NCBI GenBank assembly: GCA_964654545.1
Contig: CAZZIU010000005.1
Location: 1-64,000 of the forward strand
Direction: 5' to 3'
Origin: JABMOV01 sp964654545
Lineage (GTDB): Bacteria; Fidelibacterota; Marinisomatia; Marinisomatales; JABMOV01
DNA length: 64,000 nucleotides
The notes beneath the pieces were generated by a model, which worked only from the letters and a program-made list of their open reading frames with translations, had not been told where the DNA came from and searched no databases. The position numbers were made by a program, and so were the translations under genes. Shown piece by piece: positions 1 to 8,802 of the stretch. Positions within the stretch are counted from its first letter, which is position 1. Each line of letters starts with the position of its first letter.

Positions 1-1582
1 ACCGCATGGGTAACCTTAGGAAGAAAATATTTCCAGTGGGTGTATTGGGTTTAACCCCGGCATCACCATCATGCAATTCTGCAACCCGTTTCACAATGGC
101 TAAGCCCAACCCTCTTCCCTCTTTCTTCCCCGAATCAAGCTGTATGGATCGCTCAAATATGTAAGCGGCTTTGTCCGCCGGAACCGTAGTGCCATAATCA
201 ATAACATTAATTGTTATATTATGGTCATCCTTTTCCATATTGATCAACACTTTTTCTCCATCACTTGCATATTTCACCACATTACTGATATAGTTATGGA
301 AAACTTGTTTAATAATGGGATCGGCAGGAATAACCGTATCCTCAGGAATATCAATTTTAACCTGCAAATCATGCATATCCAGCAGGGATTGATATTCGTT
401 GATTACTTGCCTGATCTCATTCACCACATTCAGCGATTGTTTTTTAACTTTCTCCCCCACCGCAATTTTACCTAGTAGTGATGTATTGTTTATTACCTGC
501 AACAGACTGTCACTGGCTTCTTTAATTATGTGCATGGCTTCATTTTCCTGATCATCGGAAATAATCATATCTGCCATGTTCTTAATGACACCAACAGGAT
601 TTTTAAAATCGTGACGAACTATGTCAAAGAGGACATCTTTCAAATTATTTGATTCAATTAATTGTTTTCTGGAATGGCGAAGTTCTTCTTCCGTTTCCAT
701 TCTTTCCTGTATCTCTTTTCGCAATTCTTTCGTTCGTTTGGTCACATTTTTTTGCAATGATGTTGTCCAAACAATTATCAGACTTGATGCAAGAATGAAA
801 ATAACAATTCCAGCAAATATATAGGGGCGAAGTGTTCTCCATGATATATATTTTTCTTCATACGGCGTAACCCATTTATCTATAATTCGGCTGTATTCGC
901 CACTACTCAGGATATCTTTGTAGCCCTCATTCAGTGCTTCAAGAAGAACAGTGTTTCCCTTCGGTACGGCAAAACACAAATCACGTGACAGCAATGAACT
1001 CCCGATGCTTATGATATTTTTAATATTTGCATTTTTCAGGTAATAGGATGCCATCAGAGTTTGGAGCACCGCACAATCTACTTTTCCCGTATTCAACAGG
1101 ATCATGGCAGCTTCAATATCATTTACTTTCGTGATTTCCGTAATGGATGGAATGTCATTCACCAGTTTCGATGACAAACCACCACCTAAAATGACCACAC
1201 TTTTGCCATGGGGGTCATATAAATCAACCAGTTTTGAATCTTTTCTTATAAACGTTTTGTACGTTGCGGTGTAAAGGCATAGGGAATAGGCAAGATAATC
1301 ATCATTCCTGTGGGAATAATACAGGCCTGTCAAAACATCAAATTCCCCCGTTTGAATACAATGTTTAATGGAATCCCAGGAGATTCCGTTAAGCGAATAG
1401 TTCAGATTCTGCGATTTAGCTATCGCTTTAAAAAGATCAATACTTAATCCCTGAGATGAACCATCCTCCAGGTATTCAATCGGTGGGTAATACTCATTAT
1501 GGTAGGCACGTAGCGGACGAGATTCTGTAGCAGATAAAAAGGAATTCAGAATTAGAATAATACATAATTGTATATTCTTCAC
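1..1582 (-). CDS. Sensor histidine kinase with periplasmic solute-binding sensor domain (3' end at window edge)
   Basis: I translated this minus-strand frame directly; it is open from a GTG at 1582-1580 to the window edge, about 527 codons. The start gives a signal peptide (MKNIQLCIILILNSFLSATE). Residues about 25-245 look like a family 3 solute-binding domain (Y-Y-P-P-I-E-Y near the start, F-D-V-L-T-G-L in the middle), as in BvgS-type sensors. A membrane helix lies near 250-275, then a short coiled coil and an H-box with HDFKNPVG (His near 323). The ATPase G-box GRGLGLAIVKR is near the C-terminus. The last readable residues are LRLPMR and base 1 is the first base (T) of the next codon, so the stop probably lies just outside. 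The kinase core closely resembles the one at 2206-3552. Likely a small-molecule sensor; the ligand is unknown. Confidence 0.85.
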   Translation of the reverse strand, partial: MKNIQLCIILILNSFLSATESRPLRAYHNEYYPPIEYLEDGSSQGLSIDLFKAIAKSQNLNYSLNGISWDSIKHCIQTGEFDVLTGLYYSHRNDDYLAYSLCLYTATYKTFIRKDSKLVDLYDPHGKSVVILGGGLSSKLVNDIPSITEITKVNDIEAAMILLNTGKVDCAVLQTLMASYYLKNANIKNIISIGSSLLSRDLCFAVPKGNTVLLEALNEGYKDILSSGEYSRIIDKWVTPYEEKYISWRTLRPYIFAGIVIFILASSLIIVWTTSLQKNVTKRTKELRKEIQERMETEEELRHSRKQLIESNNLKDVLFDIVRHDFKNPVGVIKNMADMIISDDQENEAMHIIKEASDSLLQVINNTSLLGKIAVGEKVKKQSLNVVNEIRQVINEYQSLLDMHDLQVKIDIPEDTVIPADPIIKQVFHNYISNVVKYASDGEKVLINMEKDDHNITINVIDYGTTVPADKAAYIFERSIQLDSGKKEGRGLGLAIVKRVAELHDGDAGVKPNTPTGNIFFLRLPMR

Positions 1583-1815
1583 TATATGGACACCAGATTT
1601 TTGCCTGATATTTTTCTCCCCTAAAATATGGCTGGAATTCAAAACGTGGCCTGAACAAAATTACTGACAAAATATAACATAAGTCTAATTTCAATTACGG
1701 AACCAAAACCAATTCTTTTCTCCGTCACGGTACGGTTCTCTAGCTAAAAGTAAAATTATCAATACTTTTTATTACGAGTGCAACACAGGATATAAATTGT
1801 ACCTTGATTTCTTAG
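1583..1815. other. Intergenic region upstream of the left-edge kinase
   Basis: About 230 bases separate the kinase start from the decayed receiver-like frame. It is AT-rich and must hold the promoter of the minus-strand kinase gene. I see no convincing hairpin or other gene. A 65-codon frame across 1497-1694 on the minus strand overlaps the kinase signal-peptide region out of frame and has no recognisable features. Confidence 0.4.
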
Positions 1816-2151
1816 CGTATAAGTTTTATTGAAAGAAATGCCCAAAAAATACCAAGGCCCGATCTTTCTGTATTTTACGTACACCTGAGCATTACTGCAG
1901 ATGAGCAGACCAAGAAAAAAGAAGCTTCACAGTTACATGCAAAAATCGAGACATTTAGAGATTACATGAAAAGTTTATTAGAATCTGCCTATCCCCCAAG
2001 ACCACCACATGCTACTCTCCATAGCTTCAGGCATGCTTTCAAATCCGATATGGATAGGGCTGTCGAAGCCGGCTGTGATCTTTTTAAGATTAAACCGATT
2101 AAGCCTTCCCTGCTAAAACAAAATGTCAGAATGTTATTACACATTAATTGA
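1816..2151 (+). pseudogene. Decayed response-regulator receiver domain remnant
   Basis: One frame is open from 1816 to the TGA at 2149-2151. Its C-terminal third resembles the end of a CheY-like receiver domain: SDMDRAVEAGCDLFKIKPIK, with the conserved Lys-Pro before the last helix. Upstream, a stretch resembling beta-4 (LSITADE) is separated from it by unrelated, Pro/His-rich residues. The N-terminal acidic pocket and phospho-acceptor Asp are missing. An intact receiver is about 120 residues, and only roughly the last 35 align well by eye. It sits between two related sensor kinases, so I read it as a broken partner regulator. It could alternatively be a short translated frame starting at the ATG at 1966. 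Confidence 0.4.
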
Positions 2152-2205
2152 TATGTTTTTTATCTGCTTTTCCGATAAATTTACCTGAAGAATGAACGAG
2201 GAAAA

Positions 2206-3552
2206 ATGAACCCTACAATCCTAACAACCGTTATACTGCTTGCAATCGGATCACTATTAATTAGTATTGCGGCACTGCGTACGTATCATTTGGTACAATT
2301 GCTTGCTGGACAACGATTCCACAGACGCTGGGAATTCTTATTTATTTTAATGTTATTATTTATAGCCGGTTACCTGATATCCATCTGGTTTATCTTAAGT
2401 GATGTTCAAACAAATCTTTTCATGCTTATGGGTGGAGTCTTTTTTGCCGGCGCTATTTTTGTGTTGCTGGTTGTTAATACCGGATTTCTTACTTTAAATG
2501 ATCTTTTTAAAACAACTGTTTCCAAAGATTACGTTGAGAACGTCATCGGATCCATGGCAGATACACTTATTGTTATGCAACTTGATGATTCTAAAAAAAT
2601 CATTACTGTTAACAAGGCCACCACTTTACTCTTGAATTATAACAATAATGAAATCGAGGGTATATCATTTAGTCGAATTTTGGGTGAGCCTGGAAAAACA
2701 GACGATCTTATTGATGAAATAATAAAGAATGGTTCAGTAATTGATCGTGAAATTTTATATGTGAAAAATAATGGCGAAAAAGTACCTGTTCTCTTCTCTG
2801 GCTCTGCCCTTAGAGATATCAATGGAAAAGTTGATGGAATCGTCTGCGTCGGACACGATATCTCTGAACGGAAAAAGGCACAGGAAGCGCTGGAATCCGC
2901 CAATAGCATGAAAGAATTGTTATTGGATATTTTGACCCATGACCTCAAAAATCCGGTAGGTGTGATTGAGGGTGTTGTCGAAATTTTAAGAAAGGATGAA
3001 CCGGAGCGTAATGAATATTCAATGCTGCACAATAGCATTCAAAGTTTATTCAAAGTGATAAAAAACGCTACCACATTGTCACGTGTTGCTATGTCTGAAA
3101 AAATCTCAAAAAAATCGTTGGATCTGGCAGAATTAACGCGTGTAGTATTGGCCGAATATCAATCATCAATTACCTACAACAAAATGGAAGTAATAAATAA
3201 TGTACCGGAACAGTTGGAAGTCCAAGCAAATCCCATTTTAGTTGAGGTCATAAAAAACTATTTATCGAATGCATTAAAATATGCAGTAGACGGTAAAAAA
3301 TTGATAATCGATTATACGATCGATGAGGGGTACCATATTTTTTCTTTTAAGGACTTTGGCGACACGATACCAGCTGAAAACAGGGAATCAATTTTTAACA
3401 GACGAATGCAGCAAAAACAACATGTGCCAAAAGAAACGGGTCTTGGATTAGCCATTGTAAAACGAATCATGATTGCGCATGGTGGTGATGCCTGGGTACT
3501 ACCAAATGAACCAAAAGGAAATATATTTTACTTCAGTTTACCCTATGCTTAG
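2206..3552 (+). CDS. PAS-domain sensor histidine kinase
   Basis: A 448-residue membrane histidine kinase. Three hydrophobic segments near residues 5-27, 42-62 and 70-92 anchor it. A PAS domain spans about 112-225 and ends in the typical VCVGHDISERKKAQE linker. The dimerisation H-box carries HDLKNPVGVIEG (His near 245). The N-box (NYLSNALKYA) and G-box (TGLGLAIVKR) of the ATPase follow. A GAGGAAAA-like ribosome site lies just before the ATG. It has no fused receiver and no intact response regulator nearby; only a decayed receiver remnant lies just upstream. The kinase core resembles that of the gene at 1-1582, which points to duplication. The signal sensed is unknown. Confidence 0.9.
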   Translation: MNPTILTTVILLAIGSLLISIAALRTYHLVQLLAGQRFHRRWEFLFILMLLFIAGYLISIWFILSDVQTNLFMLMGGVFFAGAIFVLLVVNTGFLTLNDLFKTTVSKDYVENVIGSMADTLIVMQLDDSKKIITVNKATTLLLNYNNNEIEGISFSRILGEPGKTDDLIDEIIKNGSVIDREILYVKNNGEKVPVLFSGSALRDINGKVDGIVCVGHDISERKKAQEALESANSMKELLLDILTHDLKNPVGVIEGVVEILRKDEPERNEYSMLHNSIQSLFKVIKNATTLSRVAMSEKISKKSLDLAELTRVVLAEYQSSITYNKMEVINNVPEQLEVQANPILVEVIKNYLSNALKYAVDGKKLIIDYTIDEGYHIFSFKDFGDTIPAENRESIFNRRMQQKQHVPKETGLGLAIVKRIMIAHGGDAWVLPNEPKGNIFYFSLPYA

Positions 3553-3610
3553 ATAGTCCGGAATAACGAATAGGGTTTACCCTGACCCATCTATTATACA
3601 TTGTTGAATC

Positions 3611-3954
3611 TTAGACTAATCTCAATTTAAAAATACGTTTCGCATTTAATTCTATACTAAAAATCATCTTCCTGAATGTAGAATACTCATCGGCAGTGAA
3701 TTCGTAAATACACACTCCCGGACTTGCAAGAATTCCTTGATTATTACATTCATTCCAGGTGATTTGATGATGACCGGATGCATAGTTATCATTCACTAAA
3801 TTGCGTTCCACTCTACCTAAAATATCAAATACCCTAATGTGTACATACCTGTCTACGGATAAATCAATTGAATAGTTGTTTCAGGATTAAAAGGATTTGG
3901 GTAATTCTGAAAGAGACGGAAATCGTCTGGTGTTGTTTGATTAATTAGACAAAA
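3611..3954 (-). pseudogene. Frameshifted T9SS C-terminal sorting-domain remnant
   Basis: Two adjacent minus-strand frames together reconstruct a T9SS type A sorting domain. The first part (about 3954-3866) reads DDFRLFQNYPNPFNPETTIQ. The second (about 3865-3611) continues with VHIRVFDILGRV, then LVNDNYASGHHQITW and SPGVCIYEF. Adding one base near 3866-3868 (TTG to TTTG) joins them into a canonical domain. No secreted protein body remains upstream: a TGA lies at 3955-3957 and the tRNA gene follows about 70 bases away. I read it as the leftover tail of a lost secreted protein. The single-base shift could also be an assembly error, but that would not restore the missing body. Confidence 0.75.
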
Positions 3955-4024
3955 TCAAGATGGAAGGTGTGACACTAATCGCAGGAACAGGTGACAGTGG
4001 TATATACTGAAATAAATTATTTTG

Positions 4025-4117
4025 CGGGAACGCCTGGGAATCGAACCCAGCTCCCCAACTCGATTGGGGACAACGGTTTTGAAGACCGCGGCGGGCACCA
4101 GCCTCACAATCATTCCC
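4025..4117 (-). tRNA. selC: tRNA-Sec (anticodon UCA)
   Basis: The minus strand folds as a long class II tRNA of 93 bases. The acceptor pairs GGGAATG with CGTTCCC, followed by a G discriminator. The anticodon loop is CTTCAAA, giving UCA, on a CGGT/ACCG stem. The variable arm is long, with TCCCCAA pairing TTGGGGA. The T arm is CTGGG-TTCGATT-CCCAG. A UCA anticodon with a long variable arm is the signature of selenocysteine tRNA. CCA is not encoded. The D stem pairs less cleanly (a bulged A is needed), as expected for this unusual tRNA. No selA, selB or selD gene is visible in this window. Confidence 0.9.
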
Positions 4118-4173
4118 AAATAGGATACCAGATTAGAAATCCATATTAAAAATCGGAGAGCCAATTATCGAAA

Positions 4174-5085
4174 TTATTTTTCCGGACTGTTTAGAATCCT
4201 AAAATCCAATCCAAACCGGTTGTTCAGTTCTTGCCCTACTCTAAGCGCTTCATCGCGACTGCTGTAACGAGCAACTCGCACCACATACAGCCTTCTGCCA
4301 CCAGAGGTGATTTCGCCTAAAATTACCGCATAACCTGCTTCACCTAACTTCAATTTTAAATTTTTTGCGTTGGAGTAATTACTAAATGCTCCCACCTGAA
4401 CCACCCAGGGTTTAGCATTATCCGTGGACGATGCGACAACTACCTTTGTTCTCGGTCGATTTTCTTTTGCCCTGGCAATCTTTTTTGAAGCGGTTTCTTT
4501 GTCAACCTTAACCAATGCAGGTTTATCGTTTTCATCAAGCCCGGAAACCCCATATTTATGAATATTTATGTCCGGATATTTTTCCGCAAATAATCGTAAA
4601 TAGTGCTTGGCGGAATCATCTTCGCCTGTTGCAAGATAGCTGTTTACCATTAATTGAATTGACCGGTCAAGATTATTCGTACCAGAATATTTTAGCGGAA
4701 TCGTTTGAAAATACTTGCTGGCCTGTGAATACAAACCTCTGGAATACAAATATTCTGCAATTTTCATTGCGGAATCATCAGCATATTTGGAGTTGGGATA
4801 TTTATCAACAATCTCATGATACATGTCAATTGCATCGTCACCATTTAGCTGAATCAGCGCTTTAAGATACTGTACACCAGGATCATTTGGGAACTTTAAT
4901 TCCAATTCAGGCAAATTGGATCTTACTTCTGCTATTTTCCCCTCTTCGATTAAGGACAAATAAAGGTCGACGTTTTGTGCATCAAGTATTACATTAGTTG
5001 TTATTAGTATAATTATAAATAAAGATAACTTATTAGATGCTATCTTACGAATGTAACCTGGGGTGATTTCTTTCTCAGGCTGCAC
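4174..5085 (-). CDS. Envelope protein with TPR-like repeats and SPOR domain
   Basis: A 303-residue protein with an N-terminal hydrophobic segment (about residues 18-36, ending ILDAQ) that can act as a signal peptide or anchor. The middle (about 40-180) contains helical TPR-like pairs of the tol-pal/BamD type, with patterns such as FPNDPGVQYL and YPNSKYADDSAMKIAEYL. A SPOR domain spans about 225-300 (WVVQVGAFSNYSNA, then RLYVVRVARYSSRDEA). SPOR domains bind denuded peptidoglycan, often at the division site. The start overlaps the lapB-like stop by 11 bases, so the two genes are probably co-transcribed and translationally coupled. It likely works at the cell wall; the precise role is unknown. 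Confidence 0.8.
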   Translation of the reverse strand: MQPEKEITPGYIRKIASNKLSLFIIILITTNVILDAQNVDLYLSLIEEGKIAEVRSNLPELELKFPNDPGVQYLKALIQLNGDDAIDMYHEIVDKYPNSKYADDSAMKIAEYLYSRGLYSQASKYFQTIPLKYSGTNNLDRSIQLMVNSYLATGEDDSAKHYLRLFAEKYPDINIHKYGVSGLDENDKPALVKVDKETASKKIARAKENRPRTKVVVASSTDNAKPWVVQVGAFSNYSNAKNLKLKLGEAGYAVILGEITSGGRRLYVVRVARYSSRDEALRVGQELNNRFGLDFRILNSPEK

Positions 5086-6136
5086 TTTGGTGATTGTTTT
5101 GGGTTACGATATCAATAATTTCATCGACTTGTATTCCCAATTCACTGGGTGTTTTTTTATTCAATGATAATTTCAATTTCATGAGTCGGGCATGTACAGA
5201 ATTATCGTTCAGGTTTAATGCATTATCCACCAGTGTGATTGCTTCATCGCTATGGCCTTTTTCCACCAGTACGTTTGCTAATTTTGATAACGCGGAAAGA
5301 TTATGTTGATCGGCCGTAAGTAATCTTCTGTAAAACTGCTCTATTTCACTGAATCTCCCCATATCAAAAAGAGCCGATTCAATTTTACCGTACACTTCTT
5401 TTCCGTTTTCCGAGTCGAGTGTGGCATAGGTTTCCCAACTGGAAATTGCTTTGATTAGATTTCGCTCTTCTTCGTAAATGTTACCAATATATTTGTGTGG
5501 GAGCCCATAATTGGCATCAAGTTTACCAGCTTTTTGAAATGCCGACAGGGCATCCGCACGTTTTCCCTTTTCCAAATAATCCAACCCTTCATACAGCTGA
5601 TACCGTGCCAGTTGATTCTTATCTTCTGTATCACGTATTCGCTGACTAAGCTTGGCCAGTTGGGCAGCGTCTGGCCAGTTTTTCTGCTCTTCTTCCAGTT
5701 CCAGTAAAAATTCAGTAGCCCAGAGATTCCTTCGCTGGGCCTTTAATATAATCTCCGCTTCTTCTTTTGCGCGACGATAATTATCAATAGCACGATAATC
5801 CTGTGCTAAAGCCTGATGAATATCAATCATTACCGTTTCGGAAAGATTTGGTCTTACCGTCAACGACTGATGGATTTTAATTGCTTGTTGCGGTGCTTTT
5901 TTCCGCATGATATTTCCCATTTGTAAATACGCGTTTACATGGGATGAATCCTGCTTTACCACATCACGCAGTTTTAATAGTGCTTTATGGTCGTCCCCTT
6001 TTAACAAGGCATCTAATGCATCTGTGTACAGGGTATCGGTTCGTTGTTTTTTCTTTGGACGTGACCGTAGAAATACCACAATGCCACCCGCTAAAAATGC
6101 AACCAGCAGGATCAGTAAAAATGCTTCAAACCCCAC
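5075..6136 (-). CDS. LapB-like TPR membrane protein
   Basis: A 353-residue protein with one N-terminal membrane helix (FLLILLVAFLAGGIVVFL) and then a solenoid of TPR repeats over about residues 35-330. It follows a LapA-like gene by two bases, the same order as lapA-lapB in E. coli. There LapB/YciM controls lipopolysaccharide synthesis through LpxC turnover. Enterobacterial LapB ends in a rubredoxin-like metal site made by two CxxC pairs. This protein has no cysteine that I can see, so that module is missing. The identification rests on synteny and architecture; a generic TPR scaffold is the alternative. Confidence 0.7.
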   Translation of the reverse strand: MGFEAFLLILLVAFLAGGIVVFLRSRPKKKQRTDTLYTDALDALLKGDDHKALLKLRDVVKQDSSHVNAYLQMGNIMRKKAPQQAIKIHQSLTVRPNLSETVMIDIHQALAQDYRAIDNYRRAKEEAEIILKAQRRNLWATEFLLELEEEQKNWPDAAQLAKLSQRIRDTEDKNQLARYQLYEGLDYLEKGKRADALSAFQKAGKLDANYGLPHKYIGNIYEEERNLIKAISSWETYATLDSENGKEVYGKIESALFDMGRFSEIEQFYRRLLTADQHNLSALSKLANVLVEKGHSDEAITLVDNALNLNDNSVHARLMKLKLSLNKKTPSELGIQVDEIIDIVTQNNHQSAA

Positions 6137-6138
6137 GG

Positions 6139-6456
6139 TTAATCCTCATCGTCCTGTACGTCATAAATACCTTCGTCAATTGCCACATTCCGTAAGTCAG
6201 TTAATTCTTCACTTACCTGCTTCACTTTTTGAATCAATACCTTGTTCTCGGCTTTTACAGTTAGTATTGAGGCAACTGCCACTCCATAGCCGATAACAAT
6301 GCCCACGGTTAAGGCACCCAGCATTACAATTGATATATTGATATTCTCATAAGACCGGAAAACCAAATCAATGTTTGCCGTATCATTGTTCTTAATTAAA
6401 AATAACAGTAATAAAAGGATAACAATTAGACCTAGAAATAGTTTAATTAGTTTCAT
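6139..6456 (-). CDS. LapA-like (DUF1049) inner-membrane protein
   Basis: A 105-residue protein with two hydrophobic helices (about residues 3-21 and 42-66) and a C-terminal coiled coil rich in Lys and Glu. This matches the LapA/DUF1049 family, which sits in the inner membrane beside LapB. Its ATG overlaps the miaB stop codon (TAATG), and only two bases separate its stop from the LapB-like gene. Expression with miaB and the TPR gene is therefore likely coupled. The family is well conserved but the biochemical role outside Proteobacteria is unclear. Confidence 0.75.
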   Translation of the reverse strand: MKLIKLFLGLIVILLLLLFLIKNNDTANIDLVFRSYENINISIVMLGALTVGIVIGYGVAVASILTVKAENKVLIQKVKQVSEELTDLRNVAIDEGIYDVQDDED

Positions 6457-7778
6457 TAGGCAGCTTCTCTTTTTGCTTTTATGGTTCCATGCAAACTGAT
6501 ACCCTGAGCACGGGAAATATCAACGACTACAATGTCTTTAATATTGGCATCTCCCTTATCAAAAATAACCCATTTGTTCGAATCAGTCCGTCCGGCCCAT
6601 TGATGTTGGGAACGTTTGCTTTCTTTTTCAACCAAAACAAGTTGACTGGATCCAACCAAAGTGCGATTTCTATTCAGGGTATGTTTTTTTTGAAGAGCAA
6701 TAAGTCTTTCTAAGCGGTCTTGTTTCTCTTCTTCAGAAATATGATCTGAGAACTGGACCGCTTTCGTCCACGGACGTGGAGAATACTTAAACGTGAATGC
6801 TGAATCGAACTCCACCTGATTCATCACGTCCAGCGTTTCTTGAAACTCAGCCTCTGTTTCGCCAGGAAAACCCACAATTATATCCGTGCTGATACCCACA
6901 CCAGGTAATGTGGTACGAATGCGTTCTGTCATGCGTAAAAAATGTTCCCTGGTATAGGTCCTGTTCATTCTTTTTAAAATGCGATTTGATCCGGCTTGTA
7001 AGGGGAAATGTATGGAGTTGCATATATTATCGTATTTTGCCATGACTTCTAACATTTCCATCGTAACGTCCTGTGGATGCGGTGAGGTAAACCGCACTCT
7101 CTCCACACCATCCACCAATGCAACCTGTTCCAATACGTCATGAAACTCAGAATTCCCTGATTTATAAGAGTTAACATTTTGCCCCAACAGGGTTATTTCT
7201 ACAAATCCTTCTTCCACAGCTTTGCGGGTTTCTGAAATAATACCTTCTATGTTGCGACTACGTTCCCTCCCACGAGTAAATGGAACGATGCAGAAAGAAC
7301 AGAATTTATCGCAGCCCCTCATGATTGAAATCCAGGCATTTATACCTTCGTTTCTGCTGGGGAAGAGATTATCGTACACTTCAAATTTAGAAAGTTTGGT
7401 ATCCACCAATTGATCAGGGTTATCCATCTTTCGATGAAGTAGACCAGGTAAACTGCGATAAGAGTCCGGTCCCAGGATTATATCCACATACGGTTTATTC
7501 TCAAGAATGTCGTCTTTTAAATGCTGAGCCATGCATCCCAGTACACCGATAACGACAGCAGGATTATTCTTTTTAATCTGGTGAAATTCTCCAAGTCGAG
7601 AATGAACTTTATCTTCCGCGTGCTCCCGGATTGCACAGGTATTTACAAACACCGCAGATGCGCCGTTCATTTCCGTAGTTGGCTGATATCCTTCTTTGTC
7701 TAGTAAACCGGCTATTAATTCACTATCGGCAACATTCATCTGACAACCGTACGTTTCTATGTAGTAGGATTTATTCAT
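6456..7778 (-). CDS. miaB: tRNA-2-methylthio-N6-dimethylallyladenosine synthase
   Basis: MiaB is a radical-SAM methylthiotransferase that adds a 2-methylthio group to N6-isopentenyladenosine at tRNA position 37. The 440-residue length is typical. The N-terminal domain carries the three cluster cysteines in YGCQMN, NTCAIREH and VLGCMAQ. The radical-SAM site is GCDKFCSFC near residues 153-160. A TRAM RNA-binding domain occupies roughly the last 65 residues. The start gives MNKSYYIETYGCQMN, as in most MiaB proteins. It heads a minus-strand group with the LapA-like, LapB-like and SPOR genes. Confidence 0.95.
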   Translation of the reverse strand: MNKSYYIETYGCQMNVADSELIAGLLDKEGYQPTTEMNGASAVFVNTCAIREHAEDKVHSRLGEFHQIKKNNPAVVIGVLGCMAQHLKDDILENKPYVDIILGPDSYRSLPGLLHRKMDNPDQLVDTKLSKFEVYDNLFPSRNEGINAWISIMRGCDKFCSFCIVPFTRGRERSRNIEGIISETRKAVEEGFVEITLLGQNVNSYKSGNSEFHDVLEQVALVDGVERVRFTSPHPQDVTMEMLEVMAKYDNICNSIHFPLQAGSNRILKRMNRTYTREHFLRMTERIRTTLPGVGISTDIIVGFPGETEAEFQETLDVMNQVEFDSAFTFKYSPRPWTKAVQFSDHISEEEKQDRLERLIALQKKHTLNRNRTLVGSSQLVLVEKESKRSQHQWAGRTDSNKWVIFDKGDANIKDIVVVDISRAQGISLHGTIKAKREAA

Positions 7779-7808
7779 AAGGGATTTAATGAAGGAAAAG
7801 AATTGATT

Positions 7809-8735
7809 TTATTTGATATTACCAGTGAAGAAATAATCTAACGGGTCCTGGGGTGTTCCATAGTAATGGACTTCATAATGCAAATGTGGTCCACTTGTTC
7901 TTCCAGTACTACCTGATTTACCAAGCAGATCACCCCTTTTAACTATCTGGCCTTTTTTCACATTTAATTGTGACATATGAAGAAACAGTGTTTTGTAACC
8001 GTATCCATGGTTTATTTTAACATATTTTCCGTATCCCCCCCGAATACGCGCTTCCTGTACTTCCCCATCGGCCGGTGCTAAAATGGGTGCGCCTGATTGG
8101 ACTGTGATATCAAGACCGTAATGGTAACGGCGTTTCCCATCCAATGGGTCTGATCGCCAACCAATACCGGAGTTAAGATACCCACCGATCACGGGTCTGA
8201 TTGAAGGTATATGTTTCAAACGTTCCGTATCTTTTTTTACTTTGTCATAAATATCTTCATAACTGGAAAGTTCCAGCTTTACACGCCGTGATATTTGATC
8301 AATATCCATTTCCAGATCGGTTAAGCGTGATTTGACTTTCGGAAGTATTTTGTCAAGTTCCGGTGTGTTTTCGACAGGAATCCCACCGACACCCAATTCT
8401 CTTACATCTTTATCAATTGGTGGAAAATCCGCGTAAGAACGAACGGCTTTGTCACGTTCTTCAATTTCACCCAATTGGTTATCAAGATCGCTTACTTCCT
8501 CTTGTAAATAATTCAGGGTGGTAAAAATCGTACTGTACTCAGATTGAATCTCATGCAGACGATTTTGATAAATCCATTGCGTAAAAGCTTCGGCAGTAAA
8601 GAATAAAACCGCCCCAACCAGGACAGTGGTAAAACCCAGTCCAGCCATGATTTGACTAAAAGAGAAATGCCATTGTTTGACACGTCTTTCGCTCTCCGCT
8701 TGGAAGATATAGTTTTTCGGTGAATATTTATTCAA
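7809..8735 (-). CDS. M23-family (LytM) peptidoglycan endopeptidase, membrane anchored
   Basis: A 308-residue protein with an N-terminal membrane helix (about 28-50), a periplasmic coiled coil (about 60-180) and a C-terminal LytM/M23 domain. Zinc ligands are visible as HYGLD near residue 203 and HLHYEVH near 281. The architecture is that of M23 peptidases that cleave peptidoglycan cross-links, or of non-catalytic activators such as EnvC. Here the metal ligands are present, so it is probably active. It lies between miaB and the primary sigma-factor gene, both on the same strand. Confidence 0.88.
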   Translation of the reverse strand: MNKYSPKNYIFQAESERRVKQWHFSFSQIMAGLGFTTVLVGAVLFFTAEAFTQWIYQNRLHEIQSEYSTIFTTLNYLQEEVSDLDNQLGEIEERDKAVRSYADFPPIDKDVRELGVGGIPVENTPELDKILPKVKSRLTDLEMDIDQISRRVKLELSSYEDIYDKVKKDTERLKHIPSIRPVIGGYLNSGIGWRSDPLDGKRRYHYGLDITVQSGAPILAPADGEVQEARIRGGYGKYVKINHGYGYKTLFLHMSQLNVKKGQIVKRGDLLGKSGSTGRTSGPHLHYEVHYYGTPQDPLDYFFTGNIK

Positions 8736-8802
8736 GGATGCAAGTATCCAAATTGACCGTCGATTTTACAGACACCATGCAGAATATGCAAAATGTATAA
8801 GA

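Noticed and set aside
221..475. Plus-strand 84-codon frame
   Set aside because: It lies opposite the histidine kinase, which has full domain support on the minus strand.
3611..4117. Integrated mobile element at the tRNA-Sec gene
   Set aside because: No integrase, direct repeat of the tRNA end or insertion sequence is visible.
3955..4164. Minus-strand 69-codon reading frame
   Set aside because: It runs through the tRNA-Sec gene, so it is a shadow frame.
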